A stretch of 23,125 nt of DNA from Desulfovibrionaceae bacterium (GTDB taxonomy: Bacteria; Desulfobacterota; Desulfovibrionia; Desulfovibrionales; Desulfovibrionaceae). A program made the translations under genes and the position numbers. The notes below the pieces were generated by a model that saw only the letters and a program-made list of their open reading frames with translations, did no database searches and was not told where the DNA came from. The first letter of the stretch is position 1; each line of letters starts with the position of its first letter. This document shows, piece after piece, positions 14,135 to 20,339 of this stretch. The DNA is taken from contig WRHT01000004.1 of assembly GCA_009783115.1 (NCBI GenBank), forward strand, positions 1 to 23,125. The letters run 5' to 3'.

Positions 14135-15187
14135 ATGTCTAAACGTCTTTTCATTGACTGCGCTAAAGGAATCAGCGGCGAAACCATGCAAGCGGCCTTC
14201 TCTTTGTTGGGGGTGAAATTTTCGCCACTGGAGGAAGGACTGGCCAGCCTGAAAGAAAAAGGCTTCTCCCCTGGAGAAAAACTCCCTGCCATGCTTCCGG
14301 CAAGCCTACGGGATAAGGCCGCCTCCCTGCCCGATCGCCTGCTCAAGGCCATGCAGCAAAGCCGCTCTAGTGATTGCCGGATTCTGGCCGAAACCTTGGC
14401 CGAGGCCCTGGCAGGGCTCTGGGGCATTTTACAGGTGGAAGCAACGGAAGTTTGGGCCACGCCGCCGCCCTGGTTCGCTGGCCTCAGCCGTGACGGCATT
14501 CCACTACCCCGGCCCCTAACCCTGGAATTGATGCACGGCAAGCCCTGGAGCCATGGATACGCCTGTGAAACCGGCAGGGAACCGCTCACCCCCGGCGCGG
14601 CCTTGCTGTTGGACCAATTGATCCAGCGTTTCTGGGTTTCCGGCCCGGAAGGGGTGAATATTGAAACCGCCGTGCTGGAAAAAAGCGTTTCAGGACAAGA
14701 CAGAGAGGGACGCTCCACCCGTTTGCATCTTTTCGCGCGGACTTTCCCCGTAACCGGGCCGGGACAGATCCTGGACGAAGTAATACAGCTTTCCTGCCAC
14801 CTGGATCACCTGAACGGAGAAGATTTGGGACATGCCATCCGCATCCTGGGGGAACACTCCCTGGATGTGCTCTGGCTGCCCGGGCTGACCAAAAAAAACC
14901 GGCCTGGGGGGGAACTGCGGGTACTCTGCCGCCCGGAAGAACTGCCCCGTACACGCGAACTGATCTTCAAACACACGCATACCCTTGGTCTGCGCCTCAG
15001 CCGGCAGACTCGCATCCTTCTGCCCAGGCGGGGGAAAAGTCTGCCTACCCCCCTGGGAGAACTCCGGGGCAAGGAGTATGACCTGGAAGGCGAGAGTTTT
15101 TGCCGGGCCGAATATGAAGACCTGGCCGCCAAAGCCGCGGAGCTGGATCGCGGACTTCCGGCTTTGCGCGCCCGGACGCACGGTTAA
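14135..15187 (+). CDS. LarC-like (DUF111) protein, divergent
   Basis: A 350-residue protein resembling LarC, the CTP-dependent cyclometallase that inserts nickel into the pincer cofactor of lactate racemase-type enzymes. Visible landmarks are MSKRLFIDCAKGISGETMQA (family FDCFSGISGDM), HLDHLNGEDLGHAIRILGEH (family NIDDM.PE..G......L), SLDVLWLPGLTKKNRPGGEL (family ALDV...P..MKKGRPG), and ELIFKHTHTLGLRLS (family ....TTTLG.R). It is shorter than the usual 390-400 residues and lacks the His-rich stretch. The acidic signature NIDD is HLDH here, so the metal or nucleotide site may be altered. No larA, larB or larE gene is in the window. AAGGAA precedes the ATG. It may be operonic with the lipoprotein gene 5 bases downstream. 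Confidence 0.72.
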   Translation: MSKRLFIDCAKGISGETMQAAFSLLGVKFSPLEEGLASLKEKGFSPGEKLPAMLPASLRDKAASLPDRLLKAMQQSRSSDCRILAETLAEALAGLWGILQVEATEVWATPPPWFAGLSRDGIPLPRPLTLELMHGKPWSHGYACETGREPLTPGAALLLDQLIQRFWVSGPEGVNIETAVLEKSVSGQDREGRSTRLHLFARTFPVTGPGQILDEVIQLSCHLDHLNGEDLGHAIRILGEHSLDVLWLPGLTKKNRPGGELRVLCRPEELPRTRELIFKHTHTLGLRLSRQTRILLPRRGKSLPTPLGELRGKEYDLEGESFCRAEYEDLAAKAAELDRGLPALRARTHG

Positions 15188-15192
15188 GGTCC

Positions 15193-15981
15193 ATGCGTCC
15201 ACCGCTTCGTTCCACCCGCTTATTATGCCTGGGACTGATCTGTTGCCTGGCCGCGCTTTTGCCCGGCTGCGCCCGGCCTTTCATCCAGACCGGGGTCCAG
15301 ATGGAGTTCAGCATGGGAGGGGCGCGCATCCGCGCTTTCGCTCCCCCTGGCTATCGCTCCGTCCCCGTGGACCGGAACTGGACGGATCGCCTGTTCACCC
15401 CGCCGGAAAATATCTTCGCCGTTCTCCTGCCCCAGGTGCAGACCTGGGATGTGGAGCGCGACGCGCACGGACGCGGAATCATCATCATCAGCGCCCGGCC
15501 GGAATTCATGGACGAAGAGGCGGATCCGGATTTTTTCCAGGCCATGTGCCGGGATTTCATCCGGGTTAACGGCATCTGGGGGCCGTCATCCCTGGAGTCC
15601 TTCCGCCGCCTGGGCGGCTATTACCAGGATCTGACAGGCTTCGCGCATAACCTGGGCGTTTTTCACGCCACCCCGCACAGCCTGAGCATGGCCAGGATTA
15701 TTTACGAGGCGGACAAGCCCCCGGATCCGCTGAAGGCCGTGGACGGCCCCCAGGACACCAGGGCTTGGGCCGCAGACTATTTCACCGGAGGACGCCACCG
15801 GATCCTGACGCAGAACATCATCTTCCTGAACAGGCGCTGCTTCAACATTTACTTCATCGCTCCCCTGGCAGGGGAAGACGACATCTCCGCTCTCCTGGAC
15901 GCCAACAGGAAGTACATGGACCTCCTGGCCGCCGCCGGCCTCCCCGGCACCCTGTTCCCGCCCGAAGACCCGGAATCCTGA
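15193..15981 (+). CDS. Predicted lipoprotein of unknown function (paralogue A)
   Basis: A 262-residue secreted protein. It has a basic start, a hydrophobic core and the lipobox LPGC with Cys26, so it should be lipid-anchored. I do not recognise a domain. Visible features are APPGYRSVPVDRNW near the mature start, FAHNLGVFHATPHSLSMARI in the middle, and NIIFLNRRCFNIYFIAP near the end, where a beta-strand-rich fold seems likely. The middle motif has a counterpart in the gene at 16134, so the two look like distant paralogues. It begins 5 bases after the LarC-like gene, so it may be cotranscribed with it. The T8 hairpin after it suggests the transcript ends here. Confidence 0.7.
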   Translation: MRPPLRSTRLLCLGLICCLAALLPGCARPFIQTGVQMEFSMGGARIRAFAPPGYRSVPVDRNWTDRLFTPPENIFAVLLPQVQTWDVERDAHGRGIIIISARPEFMDEEADPDFFQAMCRDFIRVNGIWGPSSLESFRRLGGYYQDLTGFAHNLGVFHATPHSLSMARIIYEADKPPDPLKAVDGPQDTRAWAADYFTGGRHRILTQNIIFLNRRCFNIYFIAPLAGEDDISALLDANRKYMDLLAAAGLPGTLFPPEDPES

Positions 15982-16017
15982 GGAAATTTTTTCACCCCGC
16001 CCGCCGGCAGGCCAACC

Positions 16018-16041
16018 GCCAAGCCCATTGGCATTTTTTTT
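16018..16041 (+). terminator. Intrinsic terminator after lipoprotein A
   Basis: A GCCAA/TTGGC stem with a 5-base loop (16018-16032) is followed by A and then eight T (16034-16041). The stem is short but the T run is strong. Confidence 0.6.
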
Positions 16042-16133
16042 GCATAATTTCCAGCAGGACTAATATGGGCGGAACGTCGGCGGGATAATTTCCGCCGGGC
16101 GGGAGCCGCTCTAAAACACGGCAGGTTAAGCTT

Positions 16134-16964
16134 ATGGCTCAATATACGGAAGAAAGTTCTCCAGGCGGAGATCTCGCCCCGGCCTTATGGCTGGCTCTGT
16201 TTATATCCCTGTGTTTCGCCCTGGCGCTCAGTTCTTTGAGCGCGGGCTGCGATGAAAAGAGCTTCGGGCCGCCTCCCCGGCAAAATGCCGAGGTGGTCCG
16301 TCAGACCCCTTCCCAGACCTCGGAAGATCCCACCCTGCTGGTGGGCGACGTGAGTATGCACATGCCGGTGCCCAGCGGCTTCAAACGCCTCCCGGCGGAA
16401 CATCCGCTCATGCTGGATCTGCAGGCCAAACTGGGCAACGAAGAAACCCTGCTGTGCATCTTCGAGAGGACTGTGGAAGTTGACGGCCAGGAAAGACCTA
16501 TGCAAGACCTCGTGCAGGTGAGCACTCTGCGCAAGTGGCTTAACGCCGGCATATCCACTGCGGATTTCTCGCGTCTCAAGCAGCCCTGGCAGGAAGAATC
16601 CATCGTTTTCAACCAGAATGCCCTGGTTTTCTTTGAGGAGGCCGCCCGGAACCGGCTGCGCGACCAGACGCATTTCAGCTATAACCTGGGAATGATTGAT
16701 TCCGGTCCGCTGCACATCAGTTTCCTGAAGGTGATCAAACACACCACTCCGGATCAACAAGCCGTCTATATATGCAACACTAACACCCTGCTCTGGCGCC
16801 ACGGCAAAATTCTGCGCCTCACCTACAACAGCCCGATCCGCGACTTCAAACAGATCCGCTCCGTGGTGGCGGAATCCGTAGGTTACCTGCAGAAACTCCA
16901 AAACCAGGCCGCGGAACCCGCCAGCAACCAGACTGCCATCACCCCGACAAGCCTGCCTGGATGA
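16134..16964 (+). CDS. Predicted membrane-anchored or lipoprotein of unknown function (paralogue B)
   Basis: A 276-residue protein with a polar N-terminus of about 15 residues, a hydrophobic segment (PALWLALFISLCFALALSS) and a possible lipobox LSAGC with Cys39 followed by Asp. The polar start and the Ser at -3 make lipidation uncertain; it may simply be a membrane anchor. If it is lipidated, Asp after the Cys is the classic inner-membrane retention signal in enteric bacteria. The periplasmic part has MPVPSGFKRLPAEHP, FSYNLGMIDSGPLHISFLKV and ILRLTYNSP, mirroring PPGYRSVP and FAHNLGVFHATPHSLSMARI of the gene at 15193. I recognise no function. It is the last host-like gene before the repressor block. 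Confidence 0.65.
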   Translation: MAQYTEESSPGGDLAPALWLALFISLCFALALSSLSAGCDEKSFGPPPRQNAEVVRQTPSQTSEDPTLLVGDVSMHMPVPSGFKRLPAEHPLMLDLQAKLGNEETLLCIFERTVEVDGQERPMQDLVQVSTLRKWLNAGISTADFSRLKQPWQEESIVFNQNALVFFEEAARNRLRDQTHFSYNLGMIDSGPLHISFLKVIKHTTPDQQAVYICNTNTLLWRHGKILRLTYNSPIRDFKQIRSVVAESVGYLQKLQNQAAEPASNQTAITPTSLPG

Positions 16965-16968
16965 AGTT
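16959..16968 (-). repeat. 10-bp inverted partner of 10245-10254
   Basis: GGATGAAGTT overlaps the stop codon of lipoprotein B and borders the right phage block. It is the reverse complement of AACTTCATCC at 10245. See that entry for meaning and caution. Confidence 0.25.
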
Positions 16969-17048
16969 TACTTAGCCAACCAGAAACAAATTTTTAGGAT
17001 TTTTTGTTACGATAGCGCAATTATATCAAACTCTCCAGAAATTTTCAA

Positions 17049-17071
17049 GCCCTAAAAAAATTTTTTGGGGC
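17049..17071 (+). terminator. Hairpin terminator between lipoprotein B and the repressor
   Basis: GCCCTAAAAAA / TTTTTTGGGGC pairs as a long stem (with one T-G wobble) and is followed by CTTTTATT. The surrounding gap (16965-17077) is very AT-rich compared with the rest of the window. A -35 box starts only 7 bases later. Confidence 0.6.
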
Positions 17072-17077
17072 CTTTTA

Positions 17078-17118
17078 TTGACCTATTCACTATGTGAAGA
17101 TATGTTTCTATAAAGAAA
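17078..17118 (+). promoter_or_regulatory. Repressor promoter with two overlapping palindromic operator candidates
   Basis: TTGACC (17078-17083) and TATGTT (17101-17106) are 17 bases apart. Between them lies TTCAC-TAT-GTGAA (17086-17098), a perfect 13-bp palindrome. Overlapping the -10 is TTTCT-ATAA-AGAAA (17105-17118), whose 12-bp core TTCTATAAAGAA recurs exactly at 17923-17934. Both are placed to give autoregulation by the repressor encoded directly downstream. Confidence 0.6.
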
Positions 17119-17134
17119 TAACAAGGGGGAGCGC

Positions 17135-17794
17135 ATGATGCAGGAGCGGGCCTGGCAGGCGGTGCTTACGGCTTTGCGGGAGCGGGTCAGAAAAAATCCC
17201 CGGGGGGAGATCAGCGCCTTGGCCGAGGATCTGGGAACCACGCGCGGCACGGTTTCCCGCTGGCTTTCCGGAAACCTCAAAGGCCGGCGCATCCCTTATG
17301 ATCGCATGCGGCGGCTAATGCTGGCCCTGGGTCTGGATCCCTCAGGTTATTTCGGCGAAGTGGCGGAGCAAAACGAACCGGAGGGGAGCGGGTATTACCT
17401 GGTCCCCTGGCTGGAGGCGCGGGCCTCCATGGGCGGCGGTTCCCTGGAAGTCAGCAAAAACATCCGCTCCCACCTTGGTTTCCGGCGCGACTGGCTGCTC
17501 TCCAAGGGCAATGTCAATAAAATGGTGGCCATCAGCGTGGAAGGGGACAGCATGTACCCGACCATCCCCGACGGCAGCGTGGTGCTGATCAATGAAGGCA
17601 GCGCCCTGCCCCCGGTTCACGACAAAATTTACCTGGTCTGCTACCGGGAAGAGCTTTTCCTGAAACGCCTGCTGGTGCGGGAAGGCCGGGTGACCTCCCT
17701 GGTCTCCGATCTGGACGGCTCACAAATCGTCATAAACCCTGACGAATATTTCAATATCATCGGCCGGGCCATCTGGTACGGCAAAGATCTCTAG
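17135..17794 (+). CDS. Phage-type CI/S24 transcriptional repressor
   Basis: A 219-residue two-domain repressor. Residues about 8-70 form an XRE-type helix-turn-helix (EISALAEDLGTTRGTVSRWL). Residues about 88-215 form a LexA/CI-like S24 peptidase domain with SVEGDSMYPTIPDGSVVLIN (catalytic Ser139) and REELFLKRLLV (catalytic Lys177). The expected self-cleavage dipeptide Ala-Gly appears as Met-Gly (ARASMGGGSLEV), so SOS-triggered self-cleavage may be impaired. Start codons ATG 17135 and 17138 are adjacent; GGGGAG upstream is better spaced for the second. The gene lies behind its own operator-bearing promoter. The likely role is to repress the small genes downstream, and perhaps the lysis cassette if that was once contiguous. 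Confidence 0.88.
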   Translation: MMQERAWQAVLTALRERVRKNPRGEISALAEDLGTTRGTVSRWLSGNLKGRRIPYDRMRRLMLALGLDPSGYFGEVAEQNEPEGSGYYLVPWLEARASMGGGSLEVSKNIRSHLGFRRDWLLSKGNVNKMVAISVEGDSMYPTIPDGSVVLINEGSALPPVHDKIYLVCYREELFLKRLLVREGRVTSLVSDLDGSQIVINPDEYFNIIGRAIWYGKDL

Positions 17795-17861
17795 ACTCAA
17801 AACAACTCATAATTAACCTTATTAACCTTCGCGCCACCCTCACAGCCGGCGTCAGAAGCCC

Positions 17862-17880
17862 CTCAAAAAGTAATTTTGAG
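17862..17880 (+). terminator. Hairpin downstream of the repressor
   Basis: CTCAAAA-AGTAA-TTTTGAG is a 7-bp perfect stem about 70 bases after the repressor stop. It has no T run after it, so it is a weak terminator or an RNA processing site. It could also be a DNA-binding palindrome. Confidence 0.35.
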
Positions 17881-17920
17881 ACGGTTTCTAGCTATGCCGC
17901 CGGATGTTCCCCAAGATATT

Positions 17921-17968
17921 GATTCTATAAAGAATCATTTTCTGGACAAAATAGTTTCTATATGAGAT
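17921..17968 (+). promoter_or_regulatory. Operator candidates upstream of the small phage-like genes
   Basis: GATTCT-ATAA-AGAATC (17921-17936) is a perfect 16-bp inverted repeat with the same 12-bp core, TTCTATAAAGAA, as the site at the repressor promoter. A third, imperfect version, TTTCTATATGAGAT (17955-17968), has its centre 33 bases further on, about three helical turns. I could not place a convincing -35/-10 pair here, so the promoter itself is not called. Confidence 0.55.
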
Positions 17969-17994
17969 CATTCGCTCTGAAAAAGGAGCTGAAC

Positions 17995-18294
17995 ATGCGT
18001 GAATTATCAGAGCTGCATTCCTGCGCCACCTGTATGCACAGCGGCCCGCCGCCCCTGGACCGAGCCTCTTCCTTCGAAGGACATGGCCAACGGCCTGGGC
18101 TTCCGGGATTTCTCCGGGAAGAGGCCCTGCGTTGCGCCCTGATTCCGGATTTGCCCGGCGGATCTCCGGTCCTGGAAATGCTGGTGCGCCACGAGGGGCG
18201 CTGTGCCTCTTATGATTGCCATCCCAGGCGTTTCCGGAAACTGCACAGTTGCCTTCCGGAAGATGAAGAAGCAGGGATCGGAGGCCGCAAATGA
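17995..18294 (+). CDS. Small Cys-rich protein of unknown function
   Basis: A 99-residue protein, start fixed by AAGGAG (17983-17988) six bases before the ATG. It has C10-x2-C13 (HSCATCMHSG) near the N-terminus and a C-terminal cluster RCASYDCHPRRFRKLHSC, which together could bind zinc or an Fe-S cluster. No family was recognised. It is the first gene behind the operator-like repeats and overlaps the next start (ATGA), so it appears to be the head of a small phage operon. A regulatory or nucleic-acid-binding role is plausible from the Cys and basic residues, but this is only inference. Confidence 0.65.
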   Translation: MRELSELHSCATCMHSGPPPLDRASSFEGHGQRPGLPGFLREEALRCALIPDLPGGSPVLEMLVRHEGRCASYDCHPRRFRKLHSCLPEDEEAGIGGRK

Positions 18295-18572
18295 CCGTGG
18301 AGCACGGATCCCGCCGGCAATGCGCCCTGGTGCTGCGGCGCGCCCGCTCCCTGGCCTGGCAGGCCGCCAGGCACACCCCGCTCTTCCCGGTACGCGCCGC
18401 CATGTGCCGCGCCTGGATTCGCCAGGCCGGAGTATGGGCGGAAGGCCGGGCGGCATGTTCCGCCAGCCCTATCTTCCGGGAATTGGCCCAAAACTTGGCC
18501 CAACTGGAGCAATGCCTGGATGGCGGGCTGCCTCTTTTACGCGCTTCCTGTGTTCATATTTATAAACAATAG
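18291..18572 (+). CDS. Small basic protein of unknown function
   Basis: A 93-residue protein, Arg- and Ala-rich, with a GGAGG-type ribosome binding site and a start that overlaps the previous stop (ATGA). Notable stretches are CALVLRRARSLAWQAARHTP and SPIFRELAQNLAQLEQCL, predicted helical. It has no membrane segment or recognisable motif. The overlap with the preceding gene and the short gap to the next make it a credible gene, but I can give no function. Confidence 0.5.
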   Translation: MTVEHGSRRQCALVLRRARSLAWQAARHTPLFPVRAAMCRAWIRQAGVWAEGRAACSASPIFRELAQNLAQLEQCLDGGLPLLRASCVHIYKQ

Positions 18573-18591
18573 CCTAAATCAGGAGACTCCC

Positions 18592-18876
18592 ATGACCAAC
18601 AGCGAACTGAAACAAAATGAAGCCCAAAACGCCATGCTCCAGGCCGAGCTGGCCTCCATGGCCCGCGGCTACGCCAAGATCGCCCTGGAAGCCCTGGCCG
18701 ATGAGATGCAAAACGGCAAGGGCGCGAGCCGGGTAAGCGCGGCCAACGCCATCCTGGATCGCGGTTTCGGCAAAAGCCGGCAGAACTTGGAACTGGGCGG
18801 CAATCTGGATCTGGACGCCACCCTGCCGGAAGAAATTCTCAACATCCTGGACGGCCTCTACATGCGTATGCATTGA
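18592..18876 (+). CDS. Phage small-terminase-like protein
   Basis: A 94-residue helical protein from ATG 18592 (AGGAG at 18581-18585). Residues about 24-60 read ARGYAKIALEALADEMQNGK then RVSAANAILDRGFGKSRQ, matching the A..AI..L......A...RV.AA..LLDRGYGK..Q element found in small terminase subunits and related phage proteins. The acidic C-terminus (ATLPEEILNILDGLY) could contact a large terminase. No DNA-binding motif is obvious otherwise. The large terminase relic lies 6 kb away on the opposite strand; in related phages I would expect it to follow directly. The call is by motif and context only. Confidence 0.55.
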   Translation: MTNSELKQNEAQNAMLQAELASMARGYAKIALEALADEMQNGKGASRVSAANAILDRGFGKSRQNLELGGNLDLDATLPEEILNILDGLYMRMH

Positions 18877-18888
18877 GAAACCTTCCCG

Positions 18889-18936
18889 CGCCGGTTTCGC
18901 CGGAATACTCCACCAAAAAACCGGCGGATTCCGGCG
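18889..18936. repeat. Two interlocking 9-bp inverted repeats in a convergent gap
   Basis: In order: CGCCGGTTT (18889-18897), CGCCGGAAT (18898-18906), AAACCGGCG (18918-18926) and ATTCCGGCG (18928-18936). The first pairs perfectly with the third and the second with the fourth, so the arms interlock: mutually exclusive hairpins or a pseudoknot. It sits between the convergent small-terminase-like and cupin genes, so a bidirectional terminator is likely. It is also near a suspected inversion endpoint. Confidence 0.6.
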
Positions 18937-18938
18937 GA

Positions 18939-19307
18939 TCACTTCCGGGCAATAACCGCGCCGAAGATCAGCGGGTCCGGTCCGGGGTTTTCCAGGCCGT
19001 GCTTTTCACCCTTCAGACAGATGGCCGCATCGCCGCCCTTGACCTCATGGGGCTTCTTATCATTATCCAGGTAAAAACCCCGGCCGCTGATGATAACGTA
19101 TATCTCCTCGTCCTCGACATGCTCGTGCCAGGGGATCACGAATCCCGCGGGGAGTTGGTTCACCATCAGCGCCGTAAACGGGCTTTCCCCGCTCAGGGGT
19201 TTGTCCCGCTCCACTCCCCAGCGTGAAAGCATGGGCTCCCGGTTTCCGGGCAATTCCCTTGGGACGGGATTAATCCGGTCAAATAAAAACACCCGTTTCT
19301 GACTCAT
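18939..19307 (-). CDS. Small cupin-domain protein
   Basis: A 122-residue single-domain cupin. Motif 1 is HEHVEDEEIYVIISGRGFYL (metal-binding His, His, Glu) and motif 2 is GDAAICLKGEKHGLENPG (second His). Such proteins bind a metal and act as dioxygenases, isomerases, sugar epimerases or sensors; no specific reaction can be assigned. The ATG at 19307 overlaps the stop of the DHH gene (ATGA), with AGGAG upstream, so the two genes are translationally coupled. The N-terminal PGNREPMLSRWGVERDKPL is unassigned. Confidence 0.8.
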   Translation of the reverse strand: MSQKRVFLFDRINPVPRELPGNREPMLSRWGVERDKPLSGESPFTALMVNQLPAGFVIPWHEHVEDEEIYVIISGRGFYLDNDKKPHEVKGGDAAICLKGEKHGLENPGPDPLIFGAVIARK

Positions 19308-20299
19308 TTTGCACTCCTGTCCCCGGTTTTTGATTCACGGGCGGAAAGACGCCGGCGGATAAAATGAGCCAGGCGCTCCCCACCCACGGCCTCCAAGGGA
19401 AATTCCGCCCTGGCCATCGCCTTGTGCCCGCCGGCCGATCCCAGGGCATCAAAGCGGCTCTGCGCCAAGCGCCCTACATCCATGGTCAGGCCGTCCCCCC
19501 GGAAAATCAGCACCACCACCCCCGCATAAACTCCAGCCACGATCAGCCAGCGGATCTCATAAACCCTGGTCAGCAGATCCGCTATCAGCACCAGGATATC
19601 CGGGCTGTCCACCTTATCCAGGACCACCAGGTGTCCGCTGCCGATCTTCCGGCGGTTGGCGATGGCCTTGGCCACATGCGGCAGCCAGCCAAGCAGGAGT
19701 TCGCTGTGGATGATCCTGGTCAGGAGATGGGCGTCGGCGAATTTATTCAAATACTGGTAGGCGCGCAGGTCCACCTCGCTGACATGCCTCTGGAAATTTC
19801 CCGTGTCCGTGCGGATGCCGAACTGCAAGGCCGTGGCCAGGCGGGCGCCTATGCGCAGTTTAAGGTTATACAGGTATTCCGTGAAAATAGTGCTGGTCGC
19901 CCCGTATTCCGGCTTGATCTCCATGAACAGGTCTTTTCCCGGAGCCGTGGCCGGCGGATGGTGATCCACGACCAAGGAAAACCGCAACCCCTCAAACTGC
20001 GGATTATGTGAAGGCTGGGAATCCACCAGGGCGAAACGACTGTACGCGCCTGTCAAATCCTCGCTATAACGGCGCATGTTCAGGCGGGTATAGCGGATCA
20101 TGGCCAGGTTATCGGGACGGCGCACTTCATTGATCGCGGCAATATCCGCCGTCACCCCGCGGCCCTTGAAGATACGGCGCAAGGCCATCGCCGAAGCCAT
20201 GGAATCGGGATCCGCGCTGATCAGGATCAGCCACTTCTGGTCCTTGCCCACTCCGCTAAACCAATGAACGGCCTGATCCGTCTTGCGGAAATAGCTCAT
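19304..20299 (-). CDS. DHH-family phosphoesterase
   Basis: A 331-residue protein of the DHH/DHHA1 superfamily (NrnA/RecJ-like). Motifs seen in order are ISADPDSMASAMAL (motif I, D.D), FALVDSQPSHN (motif II), VVDHHPP (the DHH triad), GIRTDTGNF (motif IV) and, in the C-terminal DHHA1 domain, GSAGGHKAMARAEFPL. These proteins hydrolyse short oligonucleotides, pAp or cyclic dinucleotides with two Mn ions. The usual His at the start of motif I is Ser here, which I would not over-read. The stop overlaps the cupin start. A 40-base gap separates it from the lipoprotein upstream, so it may or may not be part of the mla transcript. Confidence 0.85.
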   Translation of the reverse strand: MSYFRKTDQAVHWFSGVGKDQKWLILISADPDSMASAMALRRIFKGRGVTADIAAINEVRRPDNLAMIRYTRLNMRRYSEDLTGAYSRFALVDSQPSHNPQFEGLRFSLVVDHHPPATAPGKDLFMEIKPEYGATSTIFTEYLYNLKLRIGARLATALQFGIRTDTGNFQRHVSEVDLRAYQYLNKFADAHLLTRIIHSELLLGWLPHVAKAIANRRKIGSGHLVVLDKVDSPDILVLIADLLTRVYEIRWLIVAGVYAGVVVLIFRGDGLTMDVGRLAQSRFDALGSAGGHKAMARAEFPLEAVGGERLAHFIRRRLSARESKTGDRSAK

Positions 20300-20339
20300 G
20301 CTCTTTTACTAGCCCAAAGCCGGAAAAAAATAAACCGTT

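Larger units (their letters stand above)
17078..18876 (+). mobile_element. Second phage-like block: repressor, small genes and a TerS-like gene
   Basis: Four plus-strand genes lie between an AT-rich gap and a convergent cupin gene: a CI/S24-like repressor, a Cys-rich protein, an unknown basic protein and a protein like a small terminase subunit. No integrase, replication or structural genes are present. With the block at 10256-12899 it would make up one partial prophage. Confidence 0.6.

Noticed and set aside
12970..14718. Glycosyltransferase extended to 582 residues from a start at 14718
   Set aside because: The extra 229 residues run antisense through the LarC-like gene; the GT4 N-terminus begins at 14031.
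12940..18891. Imperfect inverted match ACCTTTCCCG (minus strand at about 12970) and ACCTTCCCG (18880) as inversion endpoints
   Set aside because: Too short and with an indel; GC-rich matches of this size are expected by chance. Not used as evidence for the inversion model.
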